Shown here: positions 39,093 to 51,776 of the stretch, one piece after another
Numbering within the stretch: position 1 is the stretch's first letter
How the letters are laid out: each line of letters starts with the position of its first letter
Source: Zygnema circumcarinatum
Taxonomy: Eukaryota; Streptophyta; Zygnematophyceae; Zygnematales; Zygnemataceae
DNA length: 54,803 nt
Assembly (NCBI GenBank): GCA_037447605.1
Contig: CM074821.1
Location: 956,705-1,011,507 of the forward strand
Direction: 5' to 3'
The notes under the pieces: generated by a model
Seen by the model: the letters and a program-made list of their open reading frames with translations, nothing else
Databases searched by the model: none
What the model was told of the DNA's origin: nothing
Translations under genes and position numbers: made by a program

Positions 39093-42000
39093 GCGAGGCG
39101 CGCGGAAAGCTGTGAGCTGCTTATGAATCTTGAAGGACCGTATTTAAACTTGTAGGGTTTGCCAACCGTGATAGCTGTGGTAACCGCACTTTCAAGTGGC
39201 CTCGATTTTACGCCACCCGTCTGAACGGCATTATTTAGACATTTAGGGCACATGTACATTTAGTCAGGGCACTGTATTCCGTACTCACAACGGCAGGAGG
39301 TTGCAGAGGCAGCATGGAACGCGGAGGTTGTGTCGCTATCTGTACCGCGCAGACAAAGGGGTCTGCTAATGAACAAATTACGCAAATTGTCAGACTCGGG
39401 GTGGCTATCTACTGAAAACTGGCTGTCGTTATCACCTGAGTTGTCCTTGGATGGGTCTCTCTCTGTCCTCCCTCCCCTCTCCCTCTCCCCCTTGTCCCTC
39501 TCACTGTTTATCCTCCCTCCCTAGGAGCTGAAAGTTGAAGACGGGATGGAGGGGAGACGGGATGACCTGTACCCTGTCATTGTTTGTTTGCTCGGAAGGT
39601 GAAAGTCTCGTCCCGCTTCCATGTGGGTGTGACCGAGGCTTTTGAACGTCCTTTGAACATGGATAGCCTTCGCATTGATAGTGACAATAATCAAACAAAA
39701 CATCAGACCCTATTAGAAGCGAGGTAAAACGTAAACAAATTCACGTCCTCAACGTTCGTTTTTAGGAGGGAGGACGTTTTGTTCCTACAAAGCCTTTTGA
39801 AAATGAAAAGTCAGGGTTCAGGATTCTAGTCATGGTCTACAATTTGGATGGATCGTCAGGTACGCTTTGCGCATGAGAGCTTCATCCTGCGATTTTTAAT
39901 TGGCTATGGACGAAACTGGAGTTATAAAGTCTGAATTTGAAGGCTGCATACGCATGGTCCAACCTTTTCTTTTTTTCCAACTTCAACTTCTGCTGACGTG
40001 GTTCAGCTTTGCTTTTGTAATCTTGCTCGTGCGGACAATTGAAGTATACTTGGAGACATGACGTTGAATGAACCTCTCGAAATGCGAGTCTATTTCGAGT
40101 CCCTTCCGCGTACCCTGAGAAAATGGTGGACGAATAACAAAAGCACCAATCCTTGTCGATTCGACTCGATGAAAGTCGATTTCAGTCAAAATTTGATATA
40201 GTCGGTGTCGTTCCAATTCGACACAGTCGCTTGCAGTTCGATTCGATAAAAAATTAAGGTTCAATTCGATACTATCGTCTGCAGTTGACTCGATACTGTC
40301 GTTGTTTGAATGCTCATATCTCTGCAGGGGGCAGCTGCAGGCGCGTCTGCCCGGGGGGGATGGCTGTCGGTACAGCGAACCGGCCGCCTCAACGGCCAGT
40401 CCGAACGCCGTGACGACTTCCACAGGGCGGACCAGTAGGCCAACCATTCGACTGGTGCCAACCATTGGCGCCGGATCGAAACAACCATTCGACTGGTTGA
40501 CAACCAGTCGACGTCCAACCATTGCCATCCAATGGTTGTCCAATGGTTGCCGATCCACTTCGGTGCCTGTCACAGAAATCCGTCCAGTTTCCCGTTCTGC
40601 CGTCCGTACCTGTGCCGGCGCTTCGGCCCTGAAGGCCGGCCCTGGTCCCGCTGCTCAACTTTTCGGCCTTCTCCGGGCGGTAGTGGCCGACAATTTAACG
40701 ACTTTTCGTTTCTTTCTTACGGATTTTCAGAATGTGCCGTATCCCGTAATACTGTAAGTTTCTATGTTCTGCCCCGCCTCTCTGCAGCGAGGGCTCAGAT
40801 TCCGACGGCGGAGGACCGCGACGCCGACTGCCGGAGTGGGACTCCAGTCCCCGGCCGTCACGTGGACACCGTACAGTGCGAATCCGTACAGTAATCGTTC
40901 TGTTCGTACGACGGAGAAAAACAAACTCCATTTATTTTCGCAATGAAGGCCCACTTGCCTAACGCTCATTCGTACGGGCAAACGATCCGGGCAGTGTCGG
41001 CTTAAAACATTTTCTGCCTGAATTAAAGAATAGTGAAATTATTTTTCCGAAATTGACCAATGGGAAGGAGGCTCCGAAATAGATTTAAACTTTTTTTGGG
41101 CAGACTTAACGGTTTTTCGTGGACCTTGTCGGTGCTCGACAACCAGGTAAAGATTTGTTCAAGGATTCTTTACACCGCCAGACAATCATTCCTTCCGACC
41201 GGATCAACAATTATAAAAAAAAAACAACAGCGAACTCCCTCCAATCAGCCTCTCCGGATCCACCAGGTCAGCTCCCTATGGCCCAGATCTACCTTTGATC
41301 CACCCATAACACGTGCGAAGTGTCGGCGCATTGGACCCACTCGACTGTACGTTGGTGCCATCATTTTCGTACGGTCTGTCGTTTTCAAACGAGCGCTTTC
41401 CCTATCTGTACGATATTTTGTCTTTATAGGACCGTACAGTGACCGTGGTCGGCGCGCCGTCCCTTTGTTGCGGGCGGCCAAAAAAGTCCACTGACCGAAC
41501 CATGTCACGTCACGCCCATTGAACGGCGGCGAACGGGAGAGGGCGGCGAATTGACCACGACGCTCCGTTGACGCGTCAATAGATCTTGGAATAGAATTAG
41601 TACTGAAAAGAGTGTTTCAGAATTGAATTAGATTATTACTTTCGATTTGAAGCTCACTCGTTGTTCAGGAGCCTGCCGGCAGCTCTCTCTTCGTGCGAGA
41701 GAGGGGACCTGAAAGCGGCGCTTTCAAAGGCATTCGGAGGGGGCGAAGGGCGGCAGAACTCCACTGCGTTTGGTTTCATTTTCAGTACAGATTTTAGGTT
41801 TTGATGCTCTTTTCTTTGCTGATAAATAGTCAGAATGTTGGCAGAAGGCAGGTATGTGAGATGCTGCTGCTACTGGCTTGCATGAAAGATATGCTGGAGG
41901 GTCTGGAGGTAGAATAGGCTGGTTGGGAGGGGATGTGTGGGAGAGGCAAAGGCGGCGCTGCTGCTCTAAAATGAGTAAGTTTTGAGTATGCACTTTCCGT

Positions 42001-42907
42001 CCTCCCTCCCTCTCCCTTCCATGCTCTTCTTGCACTCATTTTCCCTCTCTTTCCACATTTGCTTCTTCTTGACCTTTCTTTATCCCTCTCTACTGCGACA
42101 TGAACGGGAAATCTCTCCAGTCTCTGCTGGAGCACAATGAGAAGGAGAGCTGCATTGTTGAAGGGCGTTTCATTTAGCTGCTGGCAAAGTGTCTCCAGGA
42201 GTGGAAAATGTAACTTTAAAACGAAATGTATGGCTAAGACGAAGGATTAAGCCTTAAGGAGAAAAAGAGTGAGGCATGACAGAGTGTCATGTTTCTTTTA
42301 ATTTTGGGGATCCCTGCCAGGTGAAAGCCTGCAGTCGTGGAAAGTTTTGCTCATGGAAAGAAAGACAAAGATGCTGGAAAATTAAGTCCTTTGCTCCTCA
42401 ATCACCAAGGAGATGCTGAGTTCTGATTACCGAACTTCAATCATAATTTTTCTACTATTTAAGTACTGGTCATGATTTTTTAAGAAACTAGAGTTTGCCT
42501 ATCCCGAACTGGTGTCGATGATCCAAACTACTCTCTCTCTCTCTCTCTCTCTCTCTCGCCGGTGGCTGCTACTGGTTTTTGCGTTTGTCAAGCGACTCTT
42601 GCTCTGGACAAAGGGCCACTTTGGCTCAGGAAAATTGATCAATTCCACAATTTGCTTTCTTGTGAGAGCGGTTTTGCACTTTCTTGATTTCCCTATGATG
42701 GCATCACTCACTTACATTGCAATGACAACCATCCGTGTTTGCGGCAATGAATGCAGGAAAGTAAGTGAGCTTTCTGGATCACTGGGTTTAAAAAAGAAAG
42801 TGAACGGCGAAGGGCTCGGCGTCATTTTGCTCTATCTGGAGGCTAAGCAAGGGAACCAATAAGGGGAATTTCAGAGTTTCAAGTTCTGGCCTCTAGGGAG
42901 GAGAGCA
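39093..42907. other. Intergenic region between FNR and kinesin genes
   Basis: No gene recognised. It contains CT-rich sequence (39460-39525), a cluster of the CAACCATTG/CAATGGTTG word (40435-40555), GTACGG-rich sequence (40860-40990, 41340-41445) and a CT tract (42531-42558). The 144-codon frame at 41060-41494 shows no motif and uses Arg-rich, low-order sequence, so I do not call it. Confidence 0.5.
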
Positions 42908-45606
42908 ATGGCAGGGAGGACGAGAGTTCAAGGAGACGGAAATGAATTTCTGGACCCTGGGTTTGTGGAAATTGGAGAAAGGAGAAGCTCAAGCGGTGGA
43001 TTTGGAGGAAGAAGATTTAGGGAAGGTGATGGCCCCACTGGAAACGAAGTTATGAAGGTTGCATGCAGAATACGGCCTGCTCAGCGGGAGGAACCGAGAG
43101 TATGGGTAGTTTCTGGAAAGGTGCGCTTGACGATGCTGAGCCTTGTGCCGAAATTGGAAAGATTAGAAGTCGTCATTTCCTTTTCAGGATGGGGATCAGG
43201 ATGAGGGTGAGATGAGAATGAGGATGAGGTGACGTGAGGTGATAGATAATGCTTAAGCACTTAACAGACAGCTGCTTTCTTGAACAATTAGCGGAAAGTG
43301 GCCTGATGTAAGTTTGCGCAATTACAGACTGTTGCAGCAATTCCGCCACCATTGGATAGAGGAGGCCATCATCATGCAGTACGCCGTAACGCGCATTCGC
43401 TTCCTTCTTTTACTTTTGACCAGGCTTTCGGTGAAGACTCAACAAACATAGAGGTGCAGCTCCCTCTTCTCGTGCTTTCCACATTGGCATGCCTTTCCTC
43501 AATAATCTTTGCCTAGCCAAATTCCCTCTCCCTCACTTTCCCGCCCCCTTTTTCACTTCCATGCCAGTCCCACCTTCCTCCCACGTCCACGTTTCTCTCC
43601 CGCGTTCACTATTCCCTTTCCTTCCAACCACTCCCCCCCCTTCTACCTCAACTTTGGATAGTTTCATTTCTGAAAGTAACTTCTTGTTTCATCGTTTCAT
43701 CCGCTTTGAGTGCTCAGGTGTACCAGCAGTTCTGCAAGCAGGTGGTGCATCGTGCTATTGAAGGCTGCAAGTCAACACTGATGCTCTATGGTCAGACAGG
43801 TACAAAGGATGGAAGACAAGATCCCCTCACTCTTTCTCTCTTTCTCTCTCTCTCTCGCTCCCTCTCTCTCTCTTCCCCCCCTTCCCTCTCCCAATTATTT
43901 CCTTGCCCTTTTTTTCCCCATCTCTCTGTTTATTGATTTCGATTCTTGAATGCGCAGGTGCTGGAAAGACGCATACAGTAAGCGGTACAAAAGCAGAGGC
44001 CGGAGTGTTCACATATGCCATCAGAGATATTTTGGCAGCTGGCAAAGCATGTGAATCTGGGAAATTTTCATGCTCGTTCTCCGTTGTGGCTGTCTACAAT
44101 GAACGAGTGATGGATATGCTGAACCCGTCAGGTCCTGAACCCTTGGAAATGCTCGGGAAGGAACTTAGAGATAAAAACAGACAACCAGCCACAAAGGTAG
44201 AATTTTCTTCTGAGGAGGAAGCTCAGGAACTGTTTCATCTTGCGGAAAAGCAGAGAAAGTATGCAGAGACTCAGAAAAATACACGTAGCAGTAGAAGCCA
44301 TACGGTATTCATTATTGATGTCAAGAGAACGACAACTGAGTGGGAAGATGATATGAGAGCGGATGTGGGAGGGAGGAGAGCAGGAACGGTGGAACGAGGA
44401 GAGGGAGTGGGAGGGGAGGGAATACAGCAGCAGAGCTCCATGGGTGGGAAGGACAGGCTATTGAATGGGGCCCTGAGAAGCATGAGAAGGGGAGTGCAGA
44501 AGAGGAGTGATGGAAGAGAAGGAGAGAAAGAACGTGTGCTGGTAACCACAAAGGGAACACTTTATCTCGTGGATCTGGCAGGCAGTGAGAGTACGAAAGA
44601 ATCAGGTGCTACCGGTTTGAAGAAAAGGGAGACGGAGATTATCAATAAAAGCTTACTCGCTTTAACGGAAGTGCTTGGCCATCTCAGCCGAGGAAGTAGC
44701 CCAGACCTTGCTCCATATCGCCGTTCTATGTTGACGCGTGTACTGAGACCGTGCCTTGGAGGGACAGGGACTGACGAAAAAGGTGCCGTTGGGGACTCCT
44801 TTGCAGCCATGATGTTTTGCATCGATCCTCTTAATCTCCGAGTGTCGGAAAAAACACTCAAGTACGGACTAATCACAAAAGCGATCAGAATTCAGTACGG
44901 TATTCATATGGTGAGAGAGAAGGGAGATGAAGAAACGTCGAGCCAGCTTGCTCAACTCCAGAAGGAGATAGAGCAGTTGAAGGAGGAAAATGCGAGGCTT
45001 GAAAGGCAGCGAATGGCGTTGCTGCTGATATGGAGGAGGGGATGGCGGCAATGGATGCCGAATAATGGGAATCAGCGGAGCTCTGAAAATAAGGTGTCAG
45101 TGCAAGGGAGTGCAGCCCTGCCACCAAGGCCGAAAAAAATAAATATTTTTCGAACACAAGGAATGTTTGCCAAGGAGCAGATGGAGGTAGGAAAGGCGGG
45201 AGAGTTTACGGTAGATAGAAAGAGTCTGTTGCCTCCTATAACGAGAATTCAGTGTCTGACTCCTGCAGCGATAGACGTCTTGGCAGAAGGCTTGGATGAT
45301 GGAAGGGTGCCGGAGGCAGAGGAGTTTGAAGAAGGGCAAAATCCAACCAGTCCAAGAATAGATTTTCATTTTTCTGACTCAGATTGGGAGACAGAAGTAG
45401 GAGTGTTCTCCGAAGATGAAGGAAATGCTTTGGAGGAAAAGAAGGAGACTGTTGGAGGTGGAGAGAGGATTAAGTACGGAGGGAGGCATCACAGGTGTGA
45501 AGTTCCTTCAAAGAAGAGCTTATGGCGATGCATGCCATGCTTTGCGAGCCATGAGCATGTCCATCCGAATGAGGAACCTGGACTTGAAGGCACCGAAAAT
45601 ATATAA
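42908..45606 (+). CDS. Divergent N-terminal-motor kinesin, 4 exons
   Basis: Exons: 42908-43120, 43328-43453, 43718-43799, 43958-45606; 689 aa. The start context is gagcaATGg. Motor motifs: VACRIRP (strand 1), P-loop GQTGAGKT (138-145, split by an intron), switch I NTRSSRSH, switch II DLAGSE, then NKSLLALTEVLGHLS. It is an ATP-driven microtubule motor by family. Oddities: about 75 Gly/Arg-rich residues are inserted between switch I and the DLAGSE strand, and the block that normally reads PYRDSKLTRLLQ...GGN is PYRRSMLTRVLRPCLGGTG. A short coiled coil (QLAQLQKEIEQLKEENARLE) and an acidic tail follow. I cannot place it in a named subfamily. The ends of the last exon are less sure than the motor: a late intron could change the last few residues. 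Confidence 0.85.
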
Positions 45607-48595
45607 GGAAAGCGAAAAATATGTCAAAAAGTCCCCAAAGCTGCCTGTGGTTGGTTCTGCAGACAGCGTTGTAGATAACGGTGGACTGACATAGAATGCG
45701 TTTGTAAGGGAGGCTGGATGAATGGGATTAGGTCAATACAGGGTGTTCTAATGGGGGCTTCAGTTTCTTTGGGTTAAAGGATAGGACTTAGAGCTCAAGG
45801 CTCTCTCTCCGCATTTCTCCCCCTCTCTAGTCTATGGTGATACGTTTTTTTGATGATGTATGGAACGCACTTATAGTAAAAGCGTAATGCAAATTCACTG
45901 CAAGACGTTGCATCCATTTGGTTGTATGGAGACGGGGCAGAAGCGCTTCTCGAGCAAGAAGAGGGAGGGAGTGGGAGAGAGAGAAGGTTCAGAGGTTCAG
46001 TACCGCACAGGTCGGACCATTGCATCGACAACCATTGGACAACCATTGTTTTTTTCCATGGTCGGACGATCCAATGGCAATGGTCGTACGATGGTTTGGA
46101 ATCATTGCAATGGTTGGCAACCATTGCCATCCAATGGTTCTCAACCATTACAATGGTTGGCCGACTCGCGAGCCAATGGTTGGCAACCATTGCAATGGTT
46201 GGCGACCGTTGCAATGGTTGCAATCATTACATAGAAAACGCAAAAATTTCTTCGCCGACAGCCGGATTCAAACTCACGACTCATTATATATAGAAAGACA
46301 GTGGCTCGAACCATTGCCAATGGTTGTTTCGGTCTAAAGGCAATGCTTCGCAACCATTGCAATGGCTGGCAACCATTGCCATCCAATGGTCTGGAACCAT
46401 TACAATGGTTGGCAATCACTGGATCCAATGGTTCGAAACCATTGGCAATGGTTGGCTAGCGCGCGATCCAATGGTTCTCAACCATTGCAACGGTTGATCC
46501 AATGGTCCGACCTGTGCACTACTGTACTGTACTAGCGTTTAAAACCCAAAACCTCAAACCCCATGGAACCGTAAAACTCTTAACACAGTTCCAACGTGCT
46601 CAAGCGTCTCCATGCGCGACCAAGATGCCCTCAGTTCCGCGTTAAACTGGATGCACATGTAGAGCGACCAAAGACTATTTCTGCATCACGACAAACGTTT
46701 TGCTGACGTCATAAATTGCAAAAAAAATCCTTCTTCCAGTGCAGAACAAGAGTCGAATTTTAACCAATCATAATTTGACACGTGTACATTTGTTACACGT
46801 GGCGCCTTCCCATTGCATAGTGGGCCATCCTCCTCCCAAAACTTTTGCGGTCAGACGGAAATTTCGGCTACATGTCCTTTCGGGAGACGTGTACGGCAAA
46901 CCTAAAAAGCCAAAAAAGATGACGTAATTTTCCGTAAATCTGGCGCATTATTTTCGAACCATGGAAAATGCTCAAGAGGGTCACTACACGACAAATCACA
47001 CAAGTGCGCACCGACACTAACGACGAAGTCTGTTTCTTGTCGTGTCTGATCAGGTTGCTCAAAATCCGATTCCACCCTCCGCTGTCCATGTCAGTCCTCC
47101 GTTCGTACAGTCATGTCCACTGTCCGTATGGCAATGCCCCCATTATCAAGCTCGCACGTGCGAGCCAGCCCGTCAAATTCCAATTTCTGGAAGCCGCACA
47201 CATTTCGGGTGTACGGCTTCTGTCTTTTTGGACGTGCTCGTACGCTATTTTGGCGTATGTCGGCGTACGGTTCTGTACGAATCTGTAAGTTTGTGTACGA
47301 ATATGTACGGCGAGTCTCTCCGCGTCTTGTGGCGCGCCACGCGGCCTTGCTTGCCACTGCGGGAGGGCGCGGAATCTGCAGCTGCAGGAGAAGCTGCACT
47401 GCAGTGGAGGGCGGGGCTGGCTGGCTGCCTGCAGGGGGGGGAGCTTCAAAATATTGTTACATTCAAATATCTGGAAAGGCAGGCATCAGGGTGTTTTGTT
47501 TGTAGTATTTGGAAAGGTCATGGATTGCTGAAGGTAAGGTGATGTGTTTCGGCTATCGTTGATGCAATTTTTGTATTTTTTTTTATCTTGTATGTGCGGA
47601 TTGGGAAGAGGCAGTGGGCTGTGGATGCGTTTGGAAGTAATGTTTGTGAAGAATGAAGGAATGGTATCTGGCTGGATCTTCTGGAGTGTGTGTTTTGAAG
47701 TAATGCAGGAGCAATGGAGTTTGTAGGAGATGCGAATTAGTTCAGCTTGCAAGATAGCTGTTCATGAGCTTTGGTCGGAAGGATTCGTGAAGGCCGAAAA
47801 CAGGTTAATGAGTATCAGAGCGGAGAAGGATCCGTGAACAAGCGATAGCGTTTGCCACAATAATTATACCGAGGCTAGGCTTTCGTAAGCGTTATAAAAG
47901 CTGTGGACATGAGACTACGGCCTTTGGGATTTGTGGAATTCAAGTATGGCTGTGCAGTTCATGATCAGATTGCATTTTAGAGGGGATACCGCCTCGATAA
48001 CTTATTTTGTATCTCGCAAATTATTATAAACATCAAGAAAAAGCTTCCAAGCGCCACACGGAGCTCAATATTTTTGATTCGTTCGTCCAATTTAATAAGC
48101 TTGCTTGCTCCGCATCCTTGTTGGCATAGCCTGAGCTGTTTGTAATACCTTAAAACTTTTTTCTTGAAGTCCTTATTTATGTGCTCAGCCTTAATTCCTT
48201 TGTGCGCGCGCAAATAGCAAACATGCACGCAGGGAGAATACAGTTTGAGCTGTATAGAGTGTTTTTCTTTTGTGGGAGAGGAATGGGAAGGGCGCTACAA
48301 GACCAGCGAACTCATGGGACTGAAAACTGCTGTGCTATGCAGTTGAATGATTTTCTCAACATCAGTTTGTCTTGTAAGAGTGAACCTTAGGCCTGGTTTG
48401 CTGCTCGTTGCAGATATCTTGTGGGATCCGTGAACCGGCATCACCTACGTTGATGTTCTCAACTCCGCAAATGCTTTTTTGATTTGTTACTATCTTACGG
48501 TCGACAGCACGCAAGTGAAGGAGCAGGAAAATCTGCTTGAAGGGAAGATTTGCGGAGTAGAAATGCCGGGGACTTCAGAGGACCACAGCAGTGCT
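45607..48595. other. Intergenic region with the largest CCAATGGTTG cluster
   Basis: 45990-46515 is dominated by alternating CAACCATTG and CAATGGTTG words. 47098-47310 is rich in CGTAC/GTACGG. 47300-47445 is GC-rich with GCAGGGG. Open frames across here overlap on both strands and show no known motif. An upstream in-frame ATG for the next gene is at 48479. Confidence 0.5.
45990..46515. repeat. Intergenic CAACCATTG/CAATGGTTG cluster (largest)
   Basis: More than twenty alternating copies of the 9-mer and its complement, separated by 2-15 bp. The array is made of small inverted repeats. A unique insert at about 46225-46300 interrupts it. Confidence 0.85.
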
Positions 48596-51500
48596 ATGAG
48601 CTATATTCCGTTCACGTGTTGCTTGGAAGACAGGGACAATGTGGAGGAAGCAGCACCACCACCGGCGAAGCCCGTTGAAGTGAAGAATGTTTCTCCCCAA
48701 GCAGGTGACTGCCTTGTAGTCGGAGAGATTGTAAGGCACTTGGCAACTTGTTTTATCATTCCTCCATCTGTATCTAGATTTGCCCCGTCACTGACTCTGA
48801 AGCTGTACCAGAGTCTCAATCATTTAAATTCAAGTAGGTCAAAAAACAAAATAATGCCTCTACCTGCAGTGGACGACCTTTGTGGCATTTTTTCACAATC
48901 CGACGATATGGTGATTTAGTTTAAATATTAGAACTGGCTTACTTACTAGGAAAATTTTAGCTGTCCATGGTGAGCTATACATTTACCAATATCAACAAGC
49001 TGTGAATGTTTTCATCGTGTGATTGACTCCTGCTTCCTCTTGTTTCTCGGCCTTTTTTGACCAGCTCCACCTGTAGAGAAAATGGCACCACTGCCAGTCA
49101 AGCCAGTAAGAAAGCTGAAAGAGGTGATTGAATATGTGAAACCGCAAAAGGAGCCATTGATGGCAGTCCTGGCCCTGACTCTGGAGGAGGTCAAGGAAGC
49201 TACTGGCGGCTTTGAACAGGAGGCCTACATAGGCGAAGGTTCAAGTGGGAGAGTGTTTCAAGGGCAGCTAAGGATCGGGGTCCATGTGGCTCTCAAAGTT
49301 TTGAAGTCAGCACAACAGCCAGAAAGTGAATTTCTAGCGCAGGTGAGTCTGCTGGAATGAGCTTATGTTTCCTCCCTCAACTATCATAACCATGTTATTA
49401 GGTCCGACCTCCAAGTTTTGAAGATTTCTGGAATCCTTAAGTTTGCAGCTTCGAATTGCGAATGCTTGCCTTGGTTAAGCTTGTCGCAGACCATTCTGGG
49501 GCGATTTCCAGGCATATGCTAGTTTGATCCAATTATTCGGCATTTTTTACGCGACAGTATCCAGATTTTATTAGTATGTCTTAACCTTTGTGGGCATTTT
49601 GAACTACATTCCCTTTACGACCTTCTTGACCTGATCCTACATGTAAGCACCGGTCGCAGGTTGCAAAAGTGGCTCGACTTCAACACGAGAACGTGACGGC
49701 CTTGTTGGGTTACTGTGTTGACGGAGACACGCGCATGTTAGCTTATGAGCTTGCACCCTATGGGAGTTTACATGATGTGCTTCATGGTGAGGCATGGATG
49801 CACAGCGTGGATTTTCAGGTTAACATTAGTGGTGCAGTCATGTTTATCCCTCAGTTTTGGGGATTATTCACAGATTGTAGACTAATGAGATATTCCACTT
49901 TAATAAATGTGACGTCATGTTCTTGTTCAAAGTTACACATGAAGTAAATGGTTTCGAGAGTGCAAACTGCTTCCGTTATTGGGCTTGTAGGACACCAGTT
50001 TATGACCTTAGTATGTCCTACAAAAGTGCCCATAACATGTACGTAGTCTAAGTAGCGTATCCTGCTCTGTTTGGTTATACCAATGGTTTCAACAGATTGG
50101 TAGCTCATAGATGACAATTCATTCGGCGTGCATAATCTGCAGGCTGGAAAGGGGTGAAGGGCAGCAAGCCGGGTCCTCTACTGCACTGGCCACAGCGCGT
50201 CAAGATTGCGATGGGGGCTGCGAAGGGGTTGCTATACTTGCACGAGCAGGCACTTAACACCTTTGCTCACAAAGGCATTAAATCAAGCAACATCATGCTC
50301 TTCAATGACTATGTCGCAAAGCTTGGCGACTTCAACCTGTCAAAAGAGCAAGCAGATCCTGCGGCTCCCTTTGATCCACAGCACGAATTTAGCAGGTGCT
50401 TGCACATTGGTTGCCCCTGTGGTATCGATTTTGTGCTTAGCTTGAGTCGAATGAGCACTTTTATCTCACCTATCAGAGAATGGATTCTTTTGACATGTTT
50501 TGCAATCCACGGCTTTACTCGATGATGTCATTAGGTTATGCGCACTACTGTTAACTGGACGTTTGCAGAAATGTGAGAGTTTTTGCCTGAAAGTGTTTTA
50601 GTGTAAGGTAATGCAGGGAGATGATTTCCGAGAAGATGCAAGCTGAGAAAGCAGACATCTATAATCTTGGAGTTGTACTGCTTGAGCTTCTCACTGGTCG
50701 CAAGCCGGTGGATTCATCTGCACCCCATAATCAGCAATCACTGGTTACATGGGTTAGTTCTGCTTTCCCCTCGACTTTTGACGCTGAGTAGCTTGATTGT
50801 GTAGTTGAACAGAATAAGGCAGGAATTTGATAGGCATATGATGCACGCTCTGAACTGACTTTAATGCGCTTAAAGCTAGAATTTGGTGGATCCCGGCTGT
50901 GCTTCTGATGATCATCATCTAATAAGGGCGTTTCTCCTAATTTATCCGAGATTGAGGGAAAAGGAAACAGAATGCACATGAATATCTGGAAGCTGGGTTT
51001 GAGGGAAATAGGGTGCAATGAAGGACTATAATTGTAATGGCATGGAATGAGAAATTAAGACATTGCACAAATAGATGCAAAAGGGGGTGGAACTAGACTA
51101 TGTGATGTGTTCGGGTAAGACATAAATTAGTCGTTGTGGTCAAGTAAGGTCGTTGCTATACGCCCCTTATGTCTTAAGCCCTGAAAACCCTAAAAAGTCG
51201 AAAAACCCTAAAATCCCTAAAAATCCTTTGTCTATCTCGACAAACTTAAGGGGGATGAATCTACTTGCAGGCAATGCCGAGACTGAGTATGGAGAAGGTG
51301 CAGACCATTGTGGACCCAAGATTGAAGGGACGGTACCCGGACGATGGGCCCTTAAGAGTAAGCTGTCTTTTTCAGCCATTCAATATTTAAATGTTCCTGG
51401 ATATAGTTTCTTCCATGCTGTAAATCAGAACAGCCATCTTGCCACTTTCATTTTTACGGTTTTACCTGCAAGTAGGCACCTTCAGACATGTCCATTTCTC

Positions 51501-51776
51501 TAAGTTTGATGCAACACCGAGCCCTACTCTAGCTCTTGTTCCTGATCAAGCTGAGTTTTCATGTTGCAGCTTGGCATTGCGGCGGCTCTTTGTATGGATG
51601 ATGTGGACTATCGACCGACAATGTCGACCATCATTACTGCACTTCAACCACTTTTATCGATGCACATGCCTTTACGAACATTGCCACTCTCCCATACGAG
51701 GGAAAGCTTTACAAGGAGCGTAACGAGCAACAGCACCAACAGTCATGTCTCTACCAGACCTGAGTTTATACTATGA
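48596..51776 (+). CDS. PTI1: PTI1-like protein kinase, probable pseudokinase, 7 exons
   Basis: Exons: 48596-48704, 49065-49342, 49660-49786, 50143-50395, 50617-50752, 51271-51357, 51570-51776; 398 aa. Family marks of PTI1-type receptor-like cytoplasmic kinases: an N-terminal Cys pair, [44 protein letters not shown]...[21 protein letters not shown] and the QQSLVTW block. The Gly loop GEGSSGRV (93-100) and the VALKVL Lys114 are present. The catalytic loop reads HKGIKSSN (214-221) instead of HRDIKSSN, so the catalytic Asp is replaced by Gly216. DFG/DFD is DFN (234-236). The activation segment is short and lacks the GTFGYHAPEY block. PTI1 relatives signal at the plasma membrane in defence and ROS responses; here a scaffold role is inferred. 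The start is uncertain: 48479 or 48563 in the same frame are alternatives. Confidence 0.88.

Noticed and set aside
41060-41494. 144-codon plus-strand frame
   Set aside because: No motif, no splice or start context of note, composition like surrounding intergenic DNA.
46225-46270. tRNA or B-box at GCCGGATTCAAACTCACGACTC
   Set aside because: No cloverleaf, no A-box or acceptor stem could be drawn around it.
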